Part shown: positions 1 through 6,785 of the stretch, one piece after another
Layout of the letters: each line of letters opens with the position of its first letter
Position numbering within the stretch: position 1 is the first letter of the stretch
Origin: Betaproteobacteria bacterium
GTDB taxonomy: Bacteria > Pseudomonadota > Gammaproteobacteria > Burkholderiales > SG8-39
Assembly: GCA_011391295.1 (NCBI GenBank)
Contig: JAABQT010000046.1
Location: forward strand, 1-9,763
DNA: 9,763 nt
Direction of reading: 5' to 3'
Notes under the pieces: generated by a model
Told to the model about the DNA's origin: nothing
Database searches by the model: none
Seen by the model: the letters and a program-made list of their open reading frames with translations, nothing else
Translations under genes and position numbers: made by a program

Positions 1-646
1 GCACCTCGGCGCGCATCGCCATCACCAGGTCGGTCTCGACGTAGCCCGGCGATACGGTGTTGACGGTGACGCCCTTTCTCACCACCTCCTGCGCCAGCGC
101 CTTGGAAAAGCCCGCCATGCCGGCCTTGGCCGCGGAGTAGTTGGTCTGCCCGAACTGGCCCTTGATCGCGTTCACCGACGAGATGTTGATGATGCGTCCC
201 CAGCCGCGGTCGCTCATGCCGTCGATCACCTGGCGCGTGACGTTGAACACGCTGTTGAGATTCGTGTTGATCACCGCCATCCAGTCCTGCTCGGTCATGC
301 GCTTGAACACGCTGTCGCGCGTGATGCCGGCATTGTTGACCAGGATGTCCACCGGTCCGACCACCGAGCGCACCTGGGTGAACATCTTCGCGCAGCTCTC
401 GAATGCGGACACGTCGCCCTCGGCGGCGTGCACGCGCATGCCTTCGCGGCGCATCGCCTCCAGCCATTCGGCCTTCTTGTCGTAGCCCGGCAGGCAGCCC
501 GCCACCACGGTGTGCCCGGTGGCCGCGAGGCGCCGGCAGATCGCGGTGCCGATGCCGCCCATGCCGCCGGTGACGAACGCGATGCGCGTCGCCACGGGCC
601 TGGCCTGCGCCCCGGCGCCGCGCTGGCGCTCCAGCACCGCGCTCAT
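1..646 (-). CDS. phaB: Acetoacetyl-CoA reductase PhaB, 3' end cut by the window edge
   Basis: NADPH-dependent short-chain dehydrogenase that reduces acetoacetyl-CoA to (R)-3-hydroxybutyryl-CoA for PHB synthesis in the cytoplasm. I translated it directly: 215 codons are present and about 30 C-terminal residues, counted against the usual ~246, lie off the left edge. Visible are the nucleotide-binding TGGMGGIG (residues 26-33), NNAG (104-107), Asn129 and the catalytic Ser157-Tyr170-Lys174 (YSAAK), followed by [14 protein letters not shown], all typical of PhaB. The ATG at 646-644 overlaps the phaA stop (ATGA), which suggests translational coupling. This start gives about 17 residues before the normal PhaB N-terminus. 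A GTG at 595-593 ([11 protein letters not shown]) would match the family length better and has CAGG upstream. The family call is firm; the exact start is not. Confidence 0.95.
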   Translation of the reverse strand, partial: MSAVLERQRGAGAQARPVATRIAFVTGGMGGIGTAICRRLAATGHTVVAGCLPGYDKKAEWLEAMRREGMRVHAAEGDVSAFESCAKMFTQVRSVVGPVDILVNNAGITRDSVFKRMTEQDWMAVINTNLNSVFNVTRQVIDGMSDRGWGRIINISSVNAIKGQFGQTNYSAAKAGMAGFSKALAQEVVRKGVTVNTVSPGYVETDLVMAMRAEV

Positions 647-1818
647 CGCTCCACCGCCAGGGCGACGCCCATGCCCCCGCCGATGCACAGCGAGGCGAGG
701 CCCTTCCTCGCGTCGCGCTTTTGCATCTCGTGCAACAGCGTCACCAGGATGCGGCAGCCCGAGGCGCCGATCGGGTGGCCGAGCGCGATGGCGCCGCCGT
801 TCACGTTCACCTTCGAGGTGTCCCAGCCCATCTGGCGGTTGACGGCGATGGCCTGCGCCGCGAAGGCCTCGTTGATCTCCATCAGATCGAGGTCCTTGGG
901 CTCCCAGCCGGCGCGCGCGAGGCAGCGCTTGGAGGCCGGCACCGGGCCCATGCCCATGTATTTCGGATCCACCCCCGCGGAGGAGAAGGCCTTGATGCGC
1001 GCGATGGGCTTCAGGCCCAGTTCCTTCGCCTTGCGCGCGCTGGTGACGATTACCATCGCCGCGCCGTCGTTGATGCCGGAAGCGTTGGCCGCGGTCACCG
1101 AGCCGTTCTTGTCGAACGCGGGCTTGAGCGCCTGCATCGCCTCGAGCGTCGCGCCATGGCGCGGGTACTCGTCGGCGGCGAACACCGTGGGCCCCTTCTT
1201 CGACGGGATCTCGAAAGGGATGATCTCGTCCTTGAAGCGGCCGGCGTTTTGTGCGGCCTCGGTCTTGTTCTGGCTTTTCACCGCGAACTCGTCCTGCTCC
1301 AGGCGCGTGACCACATACTCCTTGGCCACGTTCTCCGCGGTGACGCCCATGTGGTACTGGTTGAAGGCGTCCCACAGGCCGTCGACGACCATCGAGTCGA
1401 TCATCTTCGCGTCGCCCATGCGAAAGCCGTCGCGCGATCCGTTCAGCAGGTGCGGCGCCGCGCTCATGTTCTCCTGGCCGCCGGCGACCACCACGTCGGC
1501 GTCACCGTTGGCCACCGACTGGGCGGCGAGCATCACCGCCTTGAGCCCGGAACCACACACCTTGTTGATGGTCATCGCCGGAATCATGTCGGGCAGGCCC
1601 GCCCTGATCGCCGCCTGGCGCGCGGGGTTCTGGCCCACGCCGGCGGACAGGACCTGGCCGAGGATCACTTCCGACACCTGGTCGGGCTTGACGCCCGCGC
1701 GCTCGAGGAGCTTGCGCATCACGTGCGCCCCCAGGTCGGACGCCGGCGTGCGCGCCAGCGTGCCGCCGAATTTTCCGATGGCGCTGCGTGCCGCGCCGAC
1801 GATCACGATGTCTTCCAT
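643..1818 (-). CDS. phaA: Acetyl-CoA acetyltransferase (beta-ketothiolase) PhaA
   Basis: Condenses two acetyl-CoA into acetoacetyl-CoA, the first step of PHB synthesis, and is reversible. The 391-residue length is normal for a biosynthetic thiolase. The acyl-enzyme cysteine is Cys88 in [15 protein letters not shown] lies at 316-319, His348 in GHPIGASG, and the second active-site cysteine is Cys378 in CIGGGMG. The start is well supported: AGGGGAG (1829-1823) sits 4 nt before the ATG. It lies 18 bp downstream of the phaC stop, and its own TGA overlaps the phaB ATG, so phaC-phaA-phaB form one operon. The paralogue AtoB has the same motifs, but the context makes PhaA the best name. Confidence 0.97.
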   Translation of the reverse strand: MEDIVIVGAARSAIGKFGGTLARTPASDLGAHVMRKLLERAGVKPDQVSEVILGQVLSAGVGQNPARQAAIRAGLPDMIPAMTINKVCGSGLKAVMLAAQSVANGDADVVVAGGQENMSAAPHLLNGSRDGFRMGDAKMIDSMVVDGLWDAFNQYHMGVTAENVAKEYVVTRLEQDEFAVKSQNKTEAAQNAGRFKDEIIPFEIPSKKGPTVFAADEYPRHGATLEAMQALKPAFDKNGSVTAANASGINDGAAMVIVTSARKAKELGLKPIARIKAFSSAGVDPKYMGMGPVPASKRCLARAGWEPKDLDLMEINEAFAAQAIAVNRQMGWDTSKVNVNGGAIALGHPIGASGCRILVTLLHEMQKRDARKGLASLCIGGGMGVALAVER

Positions 1819-1836
1819 GTCGCTCCCCTGGTTTGC

Positions 1837-3555
1837 CTAATTTGCTTTCTGTTTGACGTAGCGGCCGGGCGCCGGCTCGATCGCCGGGTAGCGCGCGTTG
1901 CCCGGTTTTTTGCGCGCCTTGCGCGTGCCGCCGCCGTACTGCCCGAGCCAGCCGGCCCACTGCGGCCACCAGCTCCCCGGGCGCTCGGCCGCGCGTTGCA
2001 GCCAGGCTTCCGGGTCCTGCGGATAGGGTGCGCCCGCCCAGTAGCTGCGGCGGTTCTTCGCCGCAGGGTTGATCACCCCCGCGACGTGGCCGCTCGCGCC
2101 CAGTACGAAGGTCTTATCGCCGCCGAGCAAGCCAAGTGAGCGGTAGGCCGAGCGCCAGGGCACGATGTGGTCCTCACGCGTGGCGACGATGAAGCTCGGC
2201 CGGTCCACCCGGCCGAGATCCACCGGCACACCGAGGCTGATCGTCGCGCCGGGCACGCGCAGCTTGTTCTCGAGGTAGGTGTCGCGCAGGTAGGTGCAGA
2301 CCATCGGGCCCGGCAGATTGGTGCTGTCCGCATTCCAGTGCAGCAGGTCGAAGGCCGCGGGCCTGCCGCCCTTGAGGTAGTTGTTCACTACGTAGGGCCA
2401 GATCAGGTCGTTGGCACGCAGGCTGGAGAACACGGCCGCCAGTTCCGCGCCGGGCAGGATGCCGCCCCGCCCCAGCGTTGCGTCACGCTGCGCCACGCTC
2501 GCCTGGTCCACGAACAGTCCGATCTGCCCCGGTTCCGAGAAATCCAGCATGGTGGTGAGGTAGGTGACGCTTTCCACCAGGTCCTCGCCCCTGGCCGCCA
2601 GCACGGCGAGCGCCGTGCCAAGCAGCGTGCCGCCGACGCAAAAACCCAGCGCGTTCACGCGATCGGCACCCGTGATCTCGCGCGCGCAGCGCAAGGCTTC
2701 CAGCACGCCCATCTCGAGGTAATCGTCCCAAGTGCGCGCGCCTTGCTCCGGTCCGACGTTGCGCCAGGACACCATGAACACGGTGTGCCCCCGCCCCACC
2801 GCGTAGCGCACGAACGAGTTTTCCGGCTGCAGGTCGAGGATGTAGTACTTGTTGATGCAGGGCGGGACCATCACCAGCGGGCGCTTGGCTACCTGCGCCG
2901 TGGCGGGGGCATACTGGATCAGCTGCATCAGCGCGTTCTCGTGCACCACCTGGCCCGGCGTGACGGCGAGATTGCGCCCCAATTCGAAGGCGCCCTCGTC
3001 GGTCTGGCTGATGCGGCCCTTGCCGGCGTCGGCAAGCAGGTTGGCCAGGCCGCGCGCGAGGCTCTCGCCGCGCGTCGCCTGCACGTCGCGCAGGACCTCG
3101 GGATTGGTGGCGGCGAAATTCTCCGGACTCATCGCGTCCACCCATTGCTGCACGGTGAAGCGCAGCCGCTCCTTGGCCTGCCCTTCGAGCTCGGCGCTGT
3201 CCACCAGTTGCCCGAGGAATTCGCCCGCCAGCAGGTAGGACTGCCTCAGGTAGCTGTAGTACGGGTTGTCGCGCCATTCCTTCGCGGCAAAGCGCCGGTC
3301 CCCGGCCTCGGGCCGCGCATCCGCATCAGGGGCCTTGCCGGCGGCGAGCGCGTTCCAAAGCTTTGCCTGCTTCTCGAGGTAGCCGGCCTGCAGCGCGCCG
3401 ACGCGCTCGGGATCGCGGCTCAGGCGCGCGAGGTAGTCCAGCGGCTGCGGCTGGCTTGGCGCGCCGGTCGCCAGTTGCAGCCAGTTTTTCGCCATGTCGT
3501 TGCCGGCCTGCGCGATGGATGCGAGGAAGGCCTCAGGGGACTGTGCGGGATTCAA
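1837..3555 (-). CDS. phaC: Class I poly(3-hydroxyalkanoate) synthase PhaC
   Basis: Polymerises (R)-3-hydroxyacyl-CoA into PHA on the granule surface and releases CoA. Numbering from the TTG at 3555 gives 572 residues, in the class I range. The N-terminal PhaC domain contains QWVDAMSPENFAATNPEV and VPPCINKYYILDLQPENS. The alpha/beta-hydrolase part carries the lipase-like box GFCVGG with nucleophile Cys306, Asp462 in REDHIVPW and His490 in GASGHVAGVINP; the 28-residue Asp-His spacing equals that of the Cupriavidus enzyme. The C-terminus has the conserved GNARYPAIEPAPGRYVK. The open frame extends to another TTG at 3579, but that stretch overlaps a likely promoter and looks non-coding. NPAQSPEAFLAS after the 3555 TTG looks like a normal PhaC N-terminus. 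An ATG at 3495 is a third option. None of the three has a convincing Shine-Dalgarno. The function is certain, the start open. Confidence 0.95.
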   Translation of the reverse strand: MNPAQSPEAFLASIAQAGNDMAKNWLQLATGAPSQPQPLDYLARLSRDPERVGALQAGYLEKQAKLWNALAAGKAPDADARPEAGDRRFAAKEWRDNPYYSYLRQSYLLAGEFLGQLVDSAELEGQAKERLRFTVQQWVDAMSPENFAATNPEVLRDVQATRGESLARGLANLLADAGKGRISQTDEGAFELGRNLAVTPGQVVHENALMQLIQYAPATAQVAKRPLVMVPPCINKYYILDLQPENSFVRYAVGRGHTVFMVSWRNVGPEQGARTWDDYLEMGVLEALRCAREITGADRVNALGFCVGGTLLGTALAVLAARGEDLVESVTYLTTMLDFSEPGQIGLFVDQASVAQRDATLGRGGILPGAELAAVFSSLRANDLIWPYVVNNYLKGGRPAAFDLLHWNADSTNLPGPMVCTYLRDTYLENKLRVPGATISLGVPVDLGRVDRPSFIVATREDHIVPWRSAYRSLGLLGGDKTFVLGASGHVAGVINPAAKNRRSYWAGAPYPQDPEAWLQRAAERPGSWWPQWAGWLGQYGGGTRKARKKPGNARYPAIEPAPGRYVKQKAN

Positions 3556-3563
3556 GCCGCGGT

Positions 3564-3580
3564 ATTTTGCACCGCACAAA
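3564..3580 (-). promoter_or_regulatory. Candidate PhaR-type operator
   Basis: TTTGTGCGGTGCAAAAT on the minus strand is an imperfect inverted repeat built from TGC/GCA elements. It lies in the spacer and -10 of the predicted phaC promoter. PhaR repressors of PHA-producing proteobacteria bind TGC-rich sites near phasin and pha genes, so a repressor site here is plausible. There is one copy and no phaR in the window, so this is an inference. Confidence 0.3.
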
Positions 3581-3592
3581 CTGACCGGTCAA
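3564..3592 (-). promoter_or_regulatory. Probable sigma70 promoter of phaCAB
   Basis: On the minus strand TTGACC (3592-3587, 5 of 6 to the -35 consensus) is followed after exactly 17 bp by CAAAAT (3569-3564, 4 of 6 to TATAAT). Transcription would start near 3557. It lies in the short gap after the ZIP gene and would let phaCAB be expressed apart from rluD-pgeF-ZIP. The -35 is part of a perfect 10-bp palindrome, TGACCGGTCA (3582-3591). This is predicted from sequence only. Confidence 0.5.
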
Positions 3593-3610
3593 TCGCGCCC
3601 GGCCGGCGCC

Positions 3611-4372
3611 TCAATGGCCGTTGCTGATCAGGACCCTGACCAACGCAATGACCCCGACGCCCATTGCGATCAGCACGGCCTGCGCCGCAGTGGCGCGCAG
3701 TTCCGGACGCTTGTGCAGACCCGGGATCAGGTCGGCCACCGCGACGTAGATCATGCTCGCCGCGACGATGCCGAGCAGGGTCGCCTCCCAAGCCTCGAAA
3801 TCCGACAGCGTGAAATAGCCCAACACCCCGCCCACGAGCGTCCCGGCCGACGACAGCAGGTTCATGGCGAAGGCCTTCGCGCGCGAATAGCCCGCGTGCA
3901 GCAGCACCATGAAGTCGCCGACCTCCTGCGGAATCTCGTGCGCGACGATGGCGATGGCGGTGATCAGGCCGAGTTCGGGGCTCTGCAGGAACGCGGCGGC
4001 GATGAGGATGCCGTCGACGAAATTGTGCACCGTGTCGCCGACCACGATCAGGAGCCCGGCACGCGAGTGCTCGTGATGGTGGCTGGGCTCGGCGCCGGCC
4101 TCGTGATCGTGCGAATGGCGCCACAGCAGCAGTTTCTCCAGCAGGAAGAAGCCAAGGATGCCGCCGAGGATCGCGCTCGCCGCCTGGTGCGCGTCACCCG
4201 CCTCGAAGGCGTGCGGGACGACCTCCAGGAAGGCCGCGCCGAGCAGCGTGCCGATGGCGAACGACACCAGCATCGGCAGCCAGGAAGCATGCAGCATCAG
4301 CGCGAAGGCGGCGGCGCCCACCGACAGCAACCCGCCGACAAGACTCGCCAGGACGATCCAGGTCAGGGTCAT
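3611..4372 (-). CDS. ZIP-family divalent metal transporter
   Basis: Inner-membrane metal-ion permease of the ZIP family (zinc, iron or manganese; the metal cannot be read from sequence). The 253-residue protein shows about 7-8 hydrophobic segments. A histidine-rich cytoplasmic-type loop (residues 86-102, HSHDHEAGAEPSHHHEH) lies between the third and fourth. The metal-site signatures are HNFVDG (116-121) and HEIPQEVGDF (145-154), which supply His116, Asn117, Asp120, His145, Glu146 and Glu150. This HEIPQE-GDF pattern resembles the KE4/SLC39A7-like branch. It starts 19 bp after pgeF without a clear Shine-Dalgarno (TGAGGA at the pgeF stop is too distant), so coupling to pgeF is likely. It separates the rluD-pgeF pair from phaC. 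No sequence feature ties it to PHA metabolism. Confidence 0.92.
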   Translation of the reverse strand: MTLTWIVLASLVGGLLSVGAAAFALMLHASWLPMLVSFAIGTLLGAAFLEVVPHAFEAGDAHQAASAILGGILGFFLLEKLLLWRHSHDHEAGAEPSHHHEHSRAGLLIVVGDTVHNFVDGILIAAAFLQSPELGLITAIAIVAHEIPQEVGDFMVLLHAGYSRAKAFAMNLLSSAGTLVGGVLGYFTLSDFEAWEATLLGIVAASMIYVAVADLIPGLHKRPELRATAAQAVLIAMGVGVIALVRVLISNGH

Positions 4373-4391
4373 GGGAGCGAGGCGAGGGTCC

Positions 4392-5033
4392 TCATGGGAA
4401 GCGCGATTCTAACCAGACGTATGCAGCAATGCGCTCGCGCGTGCCGTCGCGCCGCCAGGACGGGAAGCGCGCCGGATCCGAGTACGTGCAGAACCCGCCG
4501 CCGTACACGCGCGTCACGCCGCGCGCGGCGAGCCGCTGGCGCGCCACCGCGTACAGGTCGAGCAGCCAGTGGCCGGGCCGGTGCGGCGTGAACGCCGCGG
4601 CGGCCTGCGCGTCGCGCGCGAGGAACGCATCGCGCACTTCATCGCCCACTTCGTAAGCCTGGGGACCGATCGCCGGTCCGAGCCAGGCCAGCATCGAGCG
4701 CGGCTGGGTCTGCATCGCCTCCACCGTGGCTTCGATGACGCCGTTGCATAGCCCACGCCAGCCGGCATGCGCGGCCGCGACCGCGCTACCCGCATCATCG
4801 GCGAGCAGCACCGGCATGCAATCGGCGGCTTTCACCGCGCAGACCACGAGCGCGTCGCGCGCGTATGCCGCATCGGCCTGCGGTTCGCCGGCCGCGTGCC
4901 GCGCATCCACCACCTGCGTGCCATGCACCTGACTAAGCCAGGCGGGTGCCGCCGGCAGCGGCGGGTCGCCCTCGCCGCGCGTGCTCACCAGCGCGCGCAC
5001 GCGCGCCGGCGCCGGCCAGTCAGGGACGATCAT
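4392..5033 (-). CDS. pgeF: Peptidoglycan-editing factor PgeF (YfiH, laccase-domain family), internally shortened
   Basis: The DUF152/YfiH family. E. coli PgeF removes wrongly made UDP-MurNAc-L-Ser so that serine does not enter peptidoglycan; relatives act on purine nucleosides and were once called polyphenol oxidases. The N-terminal MIVPDWPAP and the three metal/catalytic positions His37 (QVHG), Cys72 (AADCMPVLL) and His89 (AAAHAGWRG) are present, as are GPAIGPQAYEVG (119-130) and the C-terminal RRDG region. The protein has 213 residues against about 240-250. The loss is internal: after VSTRGEGD the frame passes straight to LPAAPAWLSQVHG, skipping the roughly 30-residue block with the family's G-x-S-x-x-PY...SLNLGxHxGD motif. 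It overlaps the end of rluD by 14 bp and lacks a clear Shine-Dalgarno. The family call is firm; activity is uncertain. Confidence 0.9.
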   Translation of the reverse strand: MIVPDWPAPARVRALVSTRGEGDPPLPAAPAWLSQVHGTQVVDARHAAGEPQADAAYARDALVVCAVKAADCMPVLLADDAGSAVAAAHAGWRGLCNGVIEATVEAMQTQPRSMLAWLGPAIGPQAYEVGDEVRDAFLARDAQAAAAFTPHRPGHWLLDLYAVARQRLAARGVTRVYGGGFCTYSDPARFPSWRRDGTRERIAAYVWLESRFP

Positions 5034-5979
5034 CGCGCAGGGTCTTCAGCAGGCGCTGGAAATCGGCCGGAGGTTCCGCGCGCCATGTCACGGTCTTGCC
5101 GCCGCGCGGGTGCGCCAGCGACAGCTCGACCGCGTGCAGCGCCTGGCGCCCGAACGCCACGCCGTGGCGCGTGCCGCGCCGGTATACGCCGTCGCCGACG
5201 ATCGGGTGGCGGATGTGCTGGAAATGCACGCGGATCTGGTGCGTGCGGCCGCTCTCCAGCCGGCATTCGACCAGCGCCGCGTGGCCATAGCGCTCCAGCA
5301 CGCGGTAACGCGTCACCGCGTCCTTGCCGCGCCGCGTCACCGCCATGCGCGTGCGCGCGCGCGTGTCGCGGCCCAGCGGTGCGTCGATCATGCCGCTGGT
5401 GGGCGGATCCCCCTGCACCACAGCGAGGTAGACGCGGCGCATGCTGCGGCTCTCGAGCTGGCGCACCAGGCTCACCTGCGCCTCCACGGTCTTCGCCACC
5501 ACCAGCAGGCCGGTGGTGTCCTTGTCCAGGCGATGCACGATGCCCGCGCGCGGCACGCCGGCGAGCGCCGGGCAATGCGCCAACAGCCCGTTCATCAGCG
5601 TGCCGTCCGGCACGCCCGCGCCCGGATGTACCACCAGGCCGGCGGGCTTGTCGATGACGATCAGGTCGGCGTCCTCGTGCACGATGGCGAGCGGCATGCG
5701 CTGCGCCTGCGGCGCCGCATCCGGCGCAGCGGGTGGCGCCAGATCCACGCGCTCGCCGCCGCGCACGGCCTGGCTGGATTCTCCGCGCGCCCCGTCCAGG
5801 CGAATGTGCCCGGCGGCGAGCCAGACCTGCAGGCGGTTGCGCGAGTATTGCGGGAACAAGCGCGCCAGCGCGAGGTCCAAGCGCATGCCACCGAAGTCGC
5901 GCGGCACCACCGCGCTCATCGGCGCGATGAAGGAAGCGTCCCAGTCCTGATTGCCCTCGTCGCTATAATTCGCGCCCAT
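5020..5979 (-). CDS. rluD: 23S rRNA pseudouridine synthase RluD
   Basis: Isomerises uridines in helix 69 of 23S rRNA (E. coli 1911, 1915, 1917). From the ATG at 5979 it has 319 residues. An S4 RNA-binding domain covers about residues 31-80 (GMRLDLALARLFPQYSRNRL). Conserved motifs follow: VIDKPAGLVVHPG (108-120), HRLDKDTTGLLVVAKT with catalytic Asp152, and SGRTHQIRVHFQHIRHPIVGD (243-263). GGAG three bases before the ATG supports this start, although that site lies inside bamD codons. A second ATG at 5919 gives a protein closer to the E. coli N-terminus. The gene is divergent from bamD and overlaps its start; rluD-pgeF beside divergent bamD is the same arrangement as in E. coli. RluD rather than RluC is favoured by the S4 domain together with this synteny. 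Confidence 0.95.
   Translation of the reverse strand: MGANYSDEGNQDWDASFIAPMSAVVPRDFGGMRLDLALARLFPQYSRNRLQVWLAAGHIRLDGARGESSQAVRGGERVDLAPPAAPDAAPQAQRMPLAIVHEDADLIVIDKPAGLVVHPGAGVPDGTLMNGLLAHCPALAGVPRAGIVHRLDKDTTGLLVVAKTVEAQVSLVRQLESRSMRRVYLAVVQGDPPTSGMIDAPLGRDTRARTRMAVTRRGKDAVTRYRVLERYGHAALVECRLESGRTHQIRVHFQHIRHPIVGDGVYRRGTRHGVAFGRQALHAVELSLAHPRGGKTVTWRAEPPADFQRLLKTLRDDRP
5964..5969 (+). promoter_or_regulatory. Perfect -10 box of bamD, predicting a leaderless transcript
   Basis: TATAAT matches the -10 consensus fully in a region of very high GC. No -35 resembling TTGACA lies 16-18 bp upstream and there is no extended TG. A start 6-8 bases downstream would fall at about 5976-5978, at or just before the bamD ATG, leaving no room for a Shine-Dalgarno. 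An in-frame TAA at 5966-5968 excludes an earlier bamD start. Confidence 0.5.
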
Positions 5980-6781
5980 GCGCTCCAGTGTACTTGCTCT
6001 CGCCGCCGCCGCCGCGCTGTTCCTCGCGGGCTGCGCCACATCCGAGCCGCCCGACGAGACCGCCGATTGGTCGGCGCAGCGCCTGTATGGCGAGGCGCGC
6101 GATGCCGGCGCGCAGCGCGACTGGCCCAAGGCGATCAAGTACCTGCAGAAACTCGAGGCACGCTATCCCTACGGGCGCTACGCGCAGCAGGCGCAGCTCG
6201 AAATCGCCTACGCGTACTGGAAGGATCGCGAGCGCGCCTCGGCGATCGCCGCCGCCGAGCGCTTCATCAAGCTCTACCCCAACCACGACAGCGTGGATTA
6301 CGCCTACTACCTCAAGGGCCTGATCAATTTCACCGAAGACGACGGCCTGCTCGCGTTCCTCGCCGATCCCGACATGGCCGAGCGCGACCCCAAGGCGGCG
6401 CAGGAGGCCTTCGCGTCGTTCCGCGAGGTGGTGACGCGCTTTCCCGAGTCGAAGTACGCGGAGGATTCCGCCGCGCGCATGCGCTACCTGGTCAACGCGC
6501 TCGCGCGGCACGAGGTGCACGTGGCGCGCTACTACATGAAGCGCGGCGCGTACCTCGCGGCGGCCAACCGCGCGCAGCAGGCGGTGGCCAACTTCCCGCA
6601 GGCGCCGGCCACCGAAGAAGCGATGTTCCTCCTGATGCAGGCCTACGGCGCGCTGGGGCTCGCCGACCTGCGCGCCGACGCCGAGCGCGTGATGCGCAAG
6701 AATTTCCCCGACAGCCCCTACTTCAAGGGTCCGGTGAAGCGCGATGTCGCCTGGTGGCGCATCTGGGATCCGGACTGGTGA
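5978..6781 (+). CDS. bamD: Outer membrane protein assembly factor BamD (ComL/YfiO)
   Basis: Essential lipoprotein of the BAM complex that helps BamA insert beta-barrels into the outer membrane from the periplasmic side. A hydrophobic signal peptide ends in the lipobox LAGC with lipidated Cys19. The next residue is Ala, not Asp, consistent with outer-membrane sorting. The rest is helical TPR-like sequence: WSAQRLYGEA (31-40), AIKYLQKLEARYPYGRYA (52-69), AERFIKLYPNHDSVDYAYYL (93-112), and the typical PKAAQEAFASFREVVTRFP (138-156) with SKYAEDSAARM. The 267-residue length is normal for betaproteobacteria. The start is fixed, because the frame is closed by TAA four codons upstream. There is no Shine-Dalgarno; see the -10 box. 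It ends 4 bp from the convergent stop at 6786. Confidence 0.96.
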   Translation: MRSSVLALAAAAALFLAGCATSEPPDETADWSAQRLYGEARDAGAQRDWPKAIKYLQKLEARYPYGRYAQQAQLEIAYAYWKDRERASAIAAAERFIKLYPNHDSVDYAYYLKGLINFTEDDGLLAFLADPDMAERDPKAAQEAFASFREVVTRFPESKYAEDSAARMRYLVNALARHEVHVARYYMKRGAYLAAANRAQQAVANFPQAPATEEAMFLLMQAYGALGLADLRADAERVMRKNFPDSPYFKGPVKRDVAWWRIWDPDW

Positions 6782-6785
6782 GGCA

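Noticed and set aside
721..2139. Long plus-strand open frame opposite phaA and phaC
   Set aside because: It is antisense to two clear enzymes, with an Arg/His/Ala-rich composition typical of GC-rich shadow frames and no recognisable domain.
3595..3609. GC-rich hairpin (GCGCC, loop of 5, GGCGC) after the ZIP gene
   Set aside because: The stem is only 5 bp with no following T-tract, and such repeats are common at this GC content; not called a terminator.
2167..3627. 486-codon plus-strand frame opposite phaC
   Set aside because: Its codons mirror phaC, it has no known motif or ribosome binding site, and phaC has all its catalytic residues.
5980..6000. TACACT upstream of rluD as a -10 box
   Set aside because: It matches only 4 of 6, has no -35 at a suitable distance, and lies inside bamD coding sequence.
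5963..6520. 185-codon minus-strand frame over bamD
   Set aside because: It is antisense to bamD, which has a lipobox and TPR sequence; no supporting motif.
6782..6785. Possible bidirectional terminator between bamD and the DenD-like gene
   Set aside because: Only 4 bp separate the convergent stops. No hairpin with T-tracts on both sides is visible, although TTTATTTTTT at 6796-6805 is a T-run within the DenD-like coding sequence.
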